From Acridotheres tristis (lineage: Eukaryota; Chordata; Aves; Passeriformes; Sturnidae), in contig CM072884.1 of NCBI GenBank assembly GCA_037013685.1, forward strand, positions 2,666,001 to 2,730,000: a DNA stretch of 64,000 nucleotides, given 5' to 3'. The position numbers and the translations under genes are program-made. Of the stretch, positions 45,501 to 57,500 are shown one piece after another; within the stretch, counting starts at the first letter, position 1; the number at the start of each line of letters is the position of its first letter. The notes below the pieces were generated by a model. That model was not told the DNA's origin. It did no database searches and worked only from the letters and a program-made list of their open reading frames with translations.

Positions 45501-48500
45501 TTAAAAAAATGTGGCAGATCACAAGGGTTCCCAGGTCATAATGCATTAACTGTTTTGGTTGTTTTCCTTCTCAAAGTTGAATTACTACCATGGAAATGAG
45601 AGTGGAAGTGAAAATGCAGTACAGTAACCACCACTGCAATGGAACTGCGGTGTGAAATGTTAAAATCTGCCTTTTGGGCCCCTCTCTTTTCTCCCCTCTT
45701 TCACTCTCCCCTCTGCTCACTCTTCTAAATCTAAATTAATGTAAAGTAACTAGATGAGAGTTAATTTAAAATTCCCTGAGGTGAGGCAAAATCTTCATGT
45801 ATGCAAAAATGTGGTCAGCAATATTTAATAGGGAGGTTTGGCTCTGTCTTTTTAAAATGTGAATTTTGCTATACAAATCCCACTATAAAATCCTCTTTAA
45901 ACTTCTTTGACAGAGTCTCCTGAAGATGTGGCTCCAACAGTTGGGTTTTCCAAAATTGATCTTAAACAGGGACGCTTTGAAGTCACCATCTATGATTTAG
46001 GAGGTGGAAAACGAATTCGGAATATCTGGAGGAATTATTATGCTGAATCCTACGGTGTCATATTTGTGGTGGATTCCAGTGACATTGAAAGAATGGAAGA
46101 AACAAAACAAGCCATGATAGAAGTTTTAAAAAGCCCTAAGATATCAGGAAAACCTGTGTTAGTGTAAGTAATGTAATGAGTGTTCTCCTAATAATCTGAA
46201 ATTGGGTGAAATTAGACCTGAAGAAGGATTTCTGTTGTAACTAATACTGCTGTAATTTTGGCACTAACCAACACTACAATTAGTTTTATGGTTTTATGTT
46301 TTACTTAATCCTTCTCAGGGGTATTTATTTCTCTCCTCTTTCATTAGCCATGGAAAAATAACAAGGTGGGATTTTTTAACACTTTAAAATTCTAATATAA
46401 CTTTAAAAGCTAGGTTAAAAGGCTTTACAAATTTGGAATGGCACCATGATGTAAAAATATTATTGCTATTTATTCCTACATCAATTAATTAAATGGTAAA
46501 TGGTTGATTATATTCAGAAATATCATGATCTCAGAAATAAATGTCTTGGTCACTTAACACATGGTGCTGCTGATACATGATCAGCAAAATCTCTTTAAAG
46601 GAGGTTTACTTTAATTGTATTGGGCATGTGCTTTTTCCCTGTTTAATAGGGTTTGTAAAAATATTGGAAAGAACATATTTCATTAAATTCCACACCAAAA
46701 ATATTTGATAACAAATACTCTTTTGAAGTTAAAAGCAAACTCTGAAAGTTGAAAATGGTTTATCAAGTCAATATCTTTGTCTGGTGAGCATAATGACCTC
46801 CATAATGCATGAATTGCACAATATTCCTGTGTTATCATAAAGAATCTACAGGTAAGAGTAGAGGCCTCTAATTTATAAGAAATAGTGATGCTCTGCTGGT
46901 TTGAAGCTGAGCCTGGCTAATTGTGTTGATGAAGTGGAAGGCAGTTCAGCAAGGTAATGGTGTATATGCTGAAAATAGATTAGATTTTACCTTTATTGCT
47001 CTGAATGTTACTGGCACAGGGAAGGCAATAAAGCAACTTAGTTTAACTCAAATATGTTTTGAAAATGCAGCAGTGGCAGTGGAAAACTGTGCTGTATTTT
47101 TTAATTAAATACAACTTTATGGGGGGTTTGGGGTTGTATTTTTTTTGGTAGAAATCTCTATGCTCTAATCCTATGATGGAGTTTGTTTGGGTGCCTGATT
47201 GGACCTGCAGAGAACTCACTCTCTTCCCTGGATCTTGATACTGCTTTTTGATCCCTATCAGTAGCTAATCAGAAGGCACAATGTATTTATTAATTGCTGT
47301 AATGGTGACTAAACCAAGTCTGTTGATGTTAGTACTTTTTATTAGATTAAGCTTCAAGCCTTTGATCAGAATTTGCTTTTGCAGTGTCCCAGTTCTGTGG
47401 AGGGATCCAGTAATTCTTTGGTTTATATTCCCTCTGTGAGTCTGCCCTTTGAGTTAAGAATTCTCTCCTGTATTGTCAGATTTCCAAATTAATGCTGAAA
47501 GTTAGCCTTTTTTAATATTATAATAATTTACATGTTCAGATTTTAGGGGTTTTCTGGTTTTGTTGTTTTTTTAAATGAGATACTTGCTACCCATATAGCA
47601 ATAAGTTTCCTAATACCTTGCTAATTAAAAAAATTAGTGCATTTTAATCTGTGCAGAATAGGCTGAATTGCACAATGTAGACATAAAATTAGTGCTAAAT
47701 ACTCTGTTTTACAGAAATGTAGGAATATAAGAAATCTGATGTTCAGTGTGATATTTTCTACAAATTTAATTGCTGCTCTCCCACGTTGTTATTTATTGCT
47801 GCCCACAGAGGTGTCACAGCATCATTTTAAGACAATTTTCCTCAAGTGTTGATACTATTGTATTTTACTTGGTGTAAATTATTTAGACATATTAAACCTG
47901 TCATTTGGGTTTTTTTACTGTTCAGTGTTGCCACCTAATTTATGTTTATGGGTAAATTCTTCTGGCAGCATCCTCAAGACTTATAGGTATGCAAGTTTAA
48001 ATTTTTCCTCAGTTAGGATTATTTTTGTCCTTTCTTTTATCAGAAAGGAGCACACACATCATATTATGCAGGCAAATGCTGGTTTTGTTTGGGATTAGTT
48101 ATGTTTATTTGGAGTCTTTGTTTTGCTTTGGGGTTTTTTTTGTAAGTTGACGTGGAGCACGTGCAAGAGGAAATGCAAGTCCATGTGCTGTGACTGATAT
48201 TTTATACCAAGGAGATTTTTGGACAGGTATTTTGGTAGGAGAAAGCTCCTCTCTACCTGTTACTTTGGTGATAAGGGATTATAGCTATTAATGTTTCACT
48301 TTTCTTCATAGAACACTTGCAGCTGGGCTTAAATTTGTTTGGTTTTCTGCATATTTATGTAACTCCTGAAAACATTGGAAAGTTACTTTAGTGATCACTG
48401 CAAAATTTCTGCTGCTAATAGTTTTGAATGCTCAATATCAAATTCAGTGTAAACTGTAGGTCATACTATTATTTCATACTGTTTATTTTCAGTTAATAGT

Positions 48501-51500
48501 ACCCCCTATCAAGGAAAAGGTTTCCACAAGTCTTTCTCACTTTCCACTTCTCCTTCAATGTGTTTTATCTGTTTTGCCTGCTTCTAACCAATTTACATCT
48601 GGAAATTACTTAGGCAGCTGTTTTCCGAAGTATTAAAACTTGAATTTTGAAAATGTGAGTTTTATTCTACTATTGAAATACAGTTCTTGTTTATTGGCTA
48701 ATATCTACTCTGCCCTTGGAACATAAAGCTATTTTTAATATATGCAGTTAAGGGGAGAGTGTTTAATGCAATAGTTCCAGTGGTGTCATCATCTAAGTTT
48801 ATTTGTTGTTGCTACTGTGTAAATAGTATTTTTCACTTTAAGGTTCAGACCTTTGATTGTATTTTGATAGCAGTTAATTTCATTTGCAGTTTTAATCTGG
48901 GATGGAATGAATCCAACTATTTCTAAATATCACAATGTGAAAATGACTTTGATAGTAGATTTTTTTCCCACTACATGCAACTAAAAACATCCAGTTCACT
49001 TAGTGTCTTCCTCAATTGCAGTGCAGTTTCTTTTGCCTTCTCTGGCTATCCAAATAAAGTGGTATTGATTGTCTTTGCAACAGGAATAAGCAGTTCAGGA
49101 ATTTATTTCTGGTTTGCTGTTTGATTCTAGTGTGGAATTTTATTTTTTTAAATTTCTTTTTGGAAGTAACTTTTTTGTCTCAGTTACATTGCTATTGTCT
49201 GTTAAATTGAGTGGAGAGCTATTTCTCAGTTCCAAAAGGAGTTGGTTACAGGAGGTCCCTTCCAACCTAAAGCACCCTCTGGTTCTAGATTATGGAGGAG
49301 GAGTAGGGGGTGTAAGGATGGAGTTCTATTTTTTATGTTATTTTATCATTAGTTTTTGTGCTAGCAAAAGTGAGACTGCAAATGTGACTGTGTATTTAGG
49401 TAGGGTAGGCAGCATTAAGAATGTGCCTTGTGAGTGTGTAATTAAGGATCATATTCCCCTATCCTGGTAGGGCTCTGCCTGGGGAGCTGAATAATATAAA
49501 TATCTCTGTGTCAGTTGATAAAACTTTTCCTATAGAGGTAATATTGAAACATTCCTGCTAAGTTCTCTGACCTCTTGTTTGGTTTAGGCATCCCATTTTG
49601 GTTTGTTGCTAATGGTGTCTGCTTCATGTGTGGATTTATTTTGCAGAATTTCAGATTCCTGGGGAAAAAAAATTTAGAATTTGCACAAGTAAATATAAAT
49701 GCTAAAAAAACACAAGGCAACTAAAACCACGTATTATTATTTTGTGAAAAGTAAATGAAACATTTTTATGAATCCTGTCTTTGAGATTACCAGTATTTTC
49801 AATGCTTCCCAACAGCACGGGGAGTTTGTTGCCACACTGTTTCAGTTTGAAGAACCAAACTAAACTTGAGAAATTCCAAACTTTGAAGAAGCTTAGAAGA
49901 ACAAAAAAATGTCATTTTTATCCTTTTATCCTTTCTTGTAGTTCTTGTGTTTCTGTGAAAACCATATAATTCTTTACTCTGTTATGAAAAATGGAGAGAA
50001 AGCTCTGCTGAAGGTAAAATGGGAAGAAAAGTGAAGCAGTTGAGGGATCCCAAGAATGCTTTCCAAGATCGGTTTGGTGTGGAGGAACCATCGATATTCC
50101 AAGCAGTTCATGTCTTGTGTCATCTGCAGCACGGACAGCACCAGCAGCAAATCACTTTGCAAGGGTTTCTTTTTTTATACCTGACTGCAAGGCCAAACTT
50201 CTCTTTCGATACCTGAGTATATTCTTGAGTGTTGTTCATGTAGATTTCGATGTTGTTGATCATCTCCCCTTGCTCCTCCACCAGAACTGAGATCTGGATA
50301 AAGAGTTCTTTCACGTCTTTGATCTGGTTCTCCAGATTGACCAGTTCTTTGTGTCTCTGCTCAATCTCTGACAGCTGAGCTTTAGTAATCTTGACTTCAG
50401 TGAGTAGATTTTCATTGAAGATCTCCCATTTCCCTTGCTGGAGCATGTCATTGACTTCCTCCTCAGACACCTCTTTGCCGGCTACCTCGAGCTGGCGCCG
50501 GATGAAGGTCCTGCACTTGTCCTGCTTGGCGGCGATGGCCTCGTTGTAGGCGAGCATGGCCCGGAGGTAGCGGTGGGACAGGAAGGCGTGCTGGGCTGCC
50601 AGGATCCTCACCGTGGCTCGGCCCGGCCCGTGCTCGTTTTCAGCTCTCCTCACCGTTTTTGACAGCTCATCCAAACATTTGCGTACGTGTTCTGCTTGAA
50701 CTTTGATCTCCCTTGCTATGTTAGATTCCTTCTTGAGAACGCTGAACCTTCTCATTGAAGACACCAGGCTTTTTTGTTGTTGGCTGAATTTACTGACTTC
50801 TTCCACCAGATTATTAATTTCGTTCTGAAGCTTTTGGATTTCATGCAAGTGCCTTTCAGTTATGGGTTCTTTTTCATAAATAATGGCCTGCTGTTCAAAC
50901 TCCTCCTGCTCCTCTTCTTGTACAGTTGCACCATTGTTTTCCCCAGCTATCTGTAGTTCCTTAACTCTCAGTTTAAGCTCTTGCAGGCGATCTCTCATGG
51001 TTTTTGTGGTCAGGATTCTTTCCTGGGTTTTTTGTTGGTTTTTTTTTGTTTTGTTTTGTTTTGTTTTCCCCTCTTGCAACACAGGAAGTTAATTCCAATA
51101 TCTTTTTTGTTTGGTTTGTTTTGTTGCACTGTAATCAAAATGTAACAACAATCAATGTTAGTGGTTATCTGAATATATGAAAAGTAGTCTTGGACATGAG
51201 AGCTACTTCCCTCTGCACCAAAGTAAAAGTAGCAATGAGTTGGAAGTGAGGGGCATTCTGAACAAATTGTGATTTGTAGCCCAAGGCCATTTTTGTGGTA
51301 TATTTGTGATGCAGCACACAGAACTTAGACCAGAGAAGTGTGGAGAGGACTTTTCTTCTGGGGAGGAAGAGACGAGTGACTCCTATTATTTTATCATTAT
51401 TCTTTACTTGATGAAAACTAATCAACCTATAAATCTTTTTGGAAATAGAAGTCAGTGTGACTGTGCCATTTTTGGATTCTCAGTAGGAAATATTTCAATT

Positions 51501-54500
51501 TTTGAGATTATGAGACAGACTTTGTAACAAATCAGCATTCTAGTATGAATTTAGATTATTAATTTGGCCACACTCAAAAACCTTTCTCCATTTTCCTTGC
51601 CTGGGAAGTTAGATAGTAAATGAAGCAGGTAGCTATGACAAAACAGAACAACAGAACTCTTAAATCATTTAGGAACTCTAAAAATTTAGCATGGAAATAA
51701 ATTAATTTTTTATGTTTGAGTTTTTGTGGAGTTGAATCCATATCACTAATGTTGCAGCATGAAGATTTTTCTAAGCCTTTTTTTAAATTAGTGTTATCTA
51801 CTCTTACACTGTCATTTACATTCTTCATAAAATTGATCAAATGTGCACTGTCAACCACAGTGGGCTACAATTCAGTGCTATTTCTTATTTAACAGAAAGC
51901 TGATACAGTTTTGTTTTGTTCCCTAGCTGTTGTGCATGTTTTACTGGAGAGATAATTAAGAGCAAGATATTTTCTAAAACACGCCCAATGGAAACTAAGT
52001 TCAACTATTTTTAATCATAGGCAAGAAAGTATTTTTCTCAAACTCTACATAAATTATTTCTTTGGACTGTGATCAAGAATGGAAAATTTCTGTAAGAAGT
52101 AACATGTTCAGGACTAGAAGATTATGGGATTTTTTACTCAGAGTCTTCTGGTTCAATCAGATGTGTGTCTTTCAAAGGGCTGTTCAAGCAGAAAGGTTAA
52201 ACAGCACAGTGCTATCTTTTGGCTGTTTCAGAGATTTTAGGGCTGTTCTCTGAAATAGTAGCATTAAATAGGTGCAACTCTTATTAAACCCTGATTCTGC
52301 AGATTTTATTTTTTCTTAGCAAGCAAATGCAGGATTTCTAAATAGTATCCAAAAGTTCGTGTTTTAGAAACTGCAAGGGGTCTATCCAGTAATCTATCAA
52401 TATGCAAATGTTTTTCTTGTATTTGTACAGTTCCAAATGATACTGCTGTGCTATCTCTGCTCCCCTATGCATATTTAAAGTCTCTAAATAGATTTTTGTA
52501 GAAGGCATGGAGTTGAGCAGTGTGGACACGTCTTCACAGACTTAAATCTGGCTTTCTGCAGGAGGATTAGCTGAAAAACAAAACTCGAAATGCTTCAGAG
52601 GTCAGTCATGAGAAAGAATGTTGATATGCTACCCTAGTGTGGATTTTCCTTACTGCTTTTTTTCCCCCCTTAATATTTGAATTTAGTGTTTGTTGATTCA
52701 CATCAAAAGAATCTCAAAAGCCTGGCAATCATTAGAAGTTACAGTAATGTGCTGAGACTTGTGATCAGACAAGTGTGCAAGTTATTTATTGGAGAATGTT
52801 ATTCTGGGGTGGGGAAAATGCAAAATGGATTCATTTCATGACAGTAATGCCTCTCCATTGCTGAACTTTTCTGTGGATATCCCCACGGCAGAAGTCAGGC
52901 AATTTCTCCCAGATAACATTCTTCAGGAATGTTCCAGAGCTGCTTGGCACCACCAACGGGGAAAGTTCAGCCTGGGGCATGTGAAAGGACCCAGGGCTGC
53001 TAAACAGGGCTTCAGAGAAGTGACCTGAAAATCTGTTCTAGTCCAGCCTCACACATCTGCTGACCCATGTTAATTCAGCAGGGCTGGGCAAACCTGGGAT
53101 TCAAAGCAAGTTCTAAGAGCACCATTAGTGCTTATGCTATGAGGTGACACGAATTTCTTGTGTCTAAGAGAATTGGTGCATTGCTCTTGAAATAGCTGTG
53201 TCCCGTAGGGCTGGAGGGAGGAACCTCACAGAACTGCAAAACAAATCTGCAGATATTGTTAAATATCAAAGGAGTGAGCAGAAAATACTAAAATACTGGA
53301 GATTTTTTGATTTGTTTTTTTTTCTCGTGTAAAGATCGGTCTCACAAAAGGCTGGAATGTAAGCAATTGAATCTTAGTTTCATATATTCTCTGCTGTCAG
53401 GCATGCCTTCAAAGCCTGCCACTGAACAGGCTTGCCAATAATTGTGCTTGGTTATGCTGGCAATTGGAACACATGCTGGTTTCAAAGAAATGTGGATGTC
53501 TTCGTGACAGAGATAACCTTGGAAATTGTTGGCTTGGCTTCTTGAGTGTTCCACAACAAGCTCTGTTCGTTTACTAAGTCCTTGTTTTGTCCTACGTTTG
53601 TATATAGGGGCACATCCTGTTTTTCTTTTCTTTGAGAGATGAAAGCACTTCACTTTCCTTGAAGTTTTTGTGAGTAAAGGGGAGAACATGCCTGTTCTTT
53701 AGAGTGAAGTAAATGGAATATGTGGGCTGAATGCACTCCAGTGACAGTGTGGCCCCTACATTCACTGCCCATTGCAGTGTTACTACCATGCAAACCCATG
53801 GGTGATTAAGTTTGCTCTTCTCAAAGCATCCTCATATATAGCTATATATAATTACAAATAGTTGACAGGTTCGGAAATGCAATTTTCACATCTTTGTCAA
53901 ATATATTTAATACTACATTCATATATTATAATTATATTTGCCTTATGATAACTTGGCTGTGTTGCTCCTCAGGAACAGGGTTATATGAATCTTTCCATTG
54001 GAACAGATGCCTTATGTAGCTGGGGAACTCCTGATAAAGACAATTACCTCAGCACACTGACTAGGGTAATAATAGATCCTGGTAGCTGGACCACCGTTAG
54101 ACTCTGTCATGATGACAAAGTATATCCAGAATTCAAAGATAATGAGCTTGACAGAAATGAAATTTTTTATATTGCCTTCTCAATTTAAAAAAACCAACAA
54201 AACAGGCAAGTTGAAAGGTCCACTTGCTTAATTGCAACCACACAGAATATTCTTCCACCTATCTGATAATTTTTTCAGTAGACCCAGGTAACATGGAGCC
54301 TACATTCCAAAATAAGATTTGGGCTACATTAAGTTAAAAGACATAACTGCATATTTGAAGTAGGAAAGTATGGAACTCTTTTGTTTCTGGTTGTAATTGG
54401 GTTTAATGGCTTCTTATTTGGATTTGCTGGATTGTTTTATTTCTTCCCCAATCCCCAAATTACCAAAGCCTCCTGTTTATTTTAATTTCTGCTTTGGTTC

Positions 54501-57500
54501 ACTATTTCTTGGTTATTCAGCACTTTGATTAAAGCCTGAGAGCAAAGGCTCTGCTTCTATTTGATCTTTGATACAACTTGCCACCTTACCTTGATTTTAA
54601 CATTTTGCAGAGGACTTGCAGGCAATCAAGGAACAGAATCTTCTCTTTAAGAGCTCTTTGAGGTCTGTGATCTGTGTTCTGGTTCATGCTGCCTTCTTTA
54701 CCTCTGCTAAAACTGCTGGTTTTTTGTTTGTTAGTGGGGTTTTTAGTTTTGGAAGAGTTTTATTGTTTGGGTTTTTTCTTAATGATTGCACCAAAAAATA
54801 AGGGTAGGTTTGTTTTCCTGACCTTTAGCTATGAGTCATTTAAGGGCACTGGGTAGACCGTGCTTTCAGACAATGTGTCCAAAAGGAATTTCATGTTACA
54901 TGTAATCCTAAACTTTTTTTTTTTATTTTGTGTGTGTGTGTTACTAGTTTTTAGTAATTTCCAAGCTGCAGTGAAATTACATTACAGCTCTGTCATGTGG
55001 TGCCAAGAAACCCAGCTAACTTTTTTCCAAGCACAATGGCAATGAGTAAATCTTGGAGTTATACTCTGGATCTTGATTACTGCTTAAATGTCTTAGGTTA
55101 GCAAGAAAAAGTTAGTGAGAGACATATACTATTGAAATGGATATAGTTTAAAATCCTAACAGTAGTCTTTGGGGAAAGCTGGTGTTCTGAGTGAAATTCA
55201 CTTTGTGCTCTCGTGTTCTCACAAAGAAAGAAGGGACTTGCTTGGTGGTGTTTTGAAATCTTGCCCAGTTTCTCTAAGATCTATCTGAAGTAACTGAAGT
55301 AGGATATCTTGGTTTAAGTTACATTTATTTTTTCATTTGTTTAAAAAGTTTCCTTTAACTTGAATACCTTGTAAACAAACGTGCTTAAACCAAGGATTAT
55401 GAGACACAAGGTGCTTGGATGAAAATGTCCTCTTAAGCATCTCTGTCGTTAGATAAGTCCTTGGAAAAACATACTTAAAAATAGTTACAAGTTCAAGTTT
55501 CTGTTTGTGGGAGGTGTGGGTGTGGTTCAACAAGAAAATACCAAAGGCAGAGAGCTTGCCACCGATGAGATGATAATGCAAAACCAGTCAGTTTCAGCAA
55601 AGGGAATGATCACAACTTCTCTCGGGGCAACCTGTGCCAAAGCCTCACCATGCTCACAGTAAAGAATTTCTTCCTAACATGTAATCTAAATCTTTCCTCT
55701 TGCATTTAAAGCCCTTCAGCCTTGTCCTATCACTATGTAAAAACTGCCACAGCACTTGCCAGGGAAACCAAAATTAGCAGTATGTACAAGAACAGAAATG
55801 CTGCATTTGAAGCAAGGTAGCTTGGGAATTCTCTAATTAGTGTGGTTTGTGGGAGGTGGAGAAGTGTGGACAGAGTAAAACCAAGAAATTAAAATGTAGT
55901 AAAGCAGCCCTGAGTATTCAAAAAATTCATAAGGTGGGAAAGAATTAAGCCAAAGTTGCTGGAAAGGTGTAGCCAAATCATGCTGCTCTGGAGTGAGTTT
56001 TCCAAGAGATGTGGAGGGAGGAAAACAGAATTAAAATACTTCAAGATGTTCTTGGGCCTTTGACCACAAATCTGTATCACAGCCATCTTGTAGGAGATTG
56101 TGTTGGTATTTTGCTATTTTTGAAGTGTTTGATTCAAAGATACAAAGATACAGTGAATCAGCTGCAAATCAGAGCTTGTTCCTTGAAGTTTTGATATCTT
56201 TTTATGGTTGTGTGGCTGCAGATGTAGACTGGAGGACAAGCATTTACTAGCATTTCCATGTCTGCAGACATTCCTGCTGATGCTTTGGGTAATAGGAGGT
56301 GAAGAGTTCATGCCTTTGCACTGACATAAATCCCAGTGAGGGTGATGGACGCTGCACCTCACTTACAAAACAATAATTTCACTTTGCGAGTCACTTAGTC
56401 TGCAGCCAATTCTCTGTAATTGGTAAGAACTTCATGTTTTGATGGTGCTTTTTTCACCTGTTTAACCAGAGATTTGCTGTCAGTAGTGCTCTTTGAGTCC
56501 TTACAAACTTAGAGGTCACAAAAACCTGGAAAGAAAGTCATGATCTACTCTGCCCAAAGATCACATCATTAAGGTCCAAATACTGATATATTTTAAAGAA
56601 GTATTTGAAAATAAAACAGGAGCAAGAGAAAGGTCTGCAGCAGGATAGAGTACAGGTGAAATTGTTTCCATTTAATAGGATATATAGTTTGAACTAACAC
56701 TTTACAGCTTTGTATTGCTCTAAGGGGTGTGAGAGATTTGTCTTCCTGACAGTAGAACTGCAGACTCAGAATTTGTGCCGTGCACTATCCCACCTGCTTT
56801 ACATTCACATTTCATTTCTGTCAGACCACTGAGCTGCCTATCACAGCCTTGGACTCACCTGTAATAAATGCAAGGCAGGTTTTTTTTAAAAAAAACATAC
56901 AGGCAATTTGACTGTACTTAGTTTGCCTAGGGTTTGATATATCAAGGTGAAATAGAGTATAAGAAAGCAATTCGCTTTTTTTTTAAATCTTGTCCAAAAA
57001 TATATTGCTATATCATTTATTGCTATTTGTTTTGGAATTACATATCTGGAAGCTGAACATAACTTGATTTAGGTGAGCTCAGACATTGTTGGCTGTTTGA
57101 CCAAGAGGTGGGATTGAACTGATAGAGCAGAATGTGTCAAGAAACGTTTTCAGTAAATAGGAATATGATTCAGACCTGTGGTGAGAATGAGGCCACTTAA
57201 CAAAATGAAACTAATTATAATTCCTGGTGTTCTTGTGACCAGTTCAAAAGCTAGTTTGAGACTGAAGTTGCCTAGAGATATTGTTAACAGGAGGAGCTCA
57301 GTATCTTAGTTTTAACTGTTCTCTCATTTAATTGTGACCTTGAGGATCTCTCTAGGGAAAATATTGACTTATAGAAATGCCTCCTACAGCTCCCTGAAGT
57401 TGCATGAAAGCAGGCCAATAATCTCATAGCACTTTATTCACCTTTTTTTCATTACAGTTTACCATAATCAAATTATTGTTTTGCATGAGAATTGAAGGCA

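Larger units (their letters stand above)
42565..45913 (+). other. ARL13B: ARL13B introns between first three coding exons
   Basis: Introns 42565-44007 and 44079-45913. The first begins with the CR1 reverse transcriptase relic. The remainder is AT-rich, with an A/T-dominated stretch at about 44390-44520 and no further recognised feature. Confidence 0.8.

Noticed and set aside
50435..50662. Antisense open frame within STX19
   Set aside because: It is a shadow of the GC-rich STX19 coding segment.
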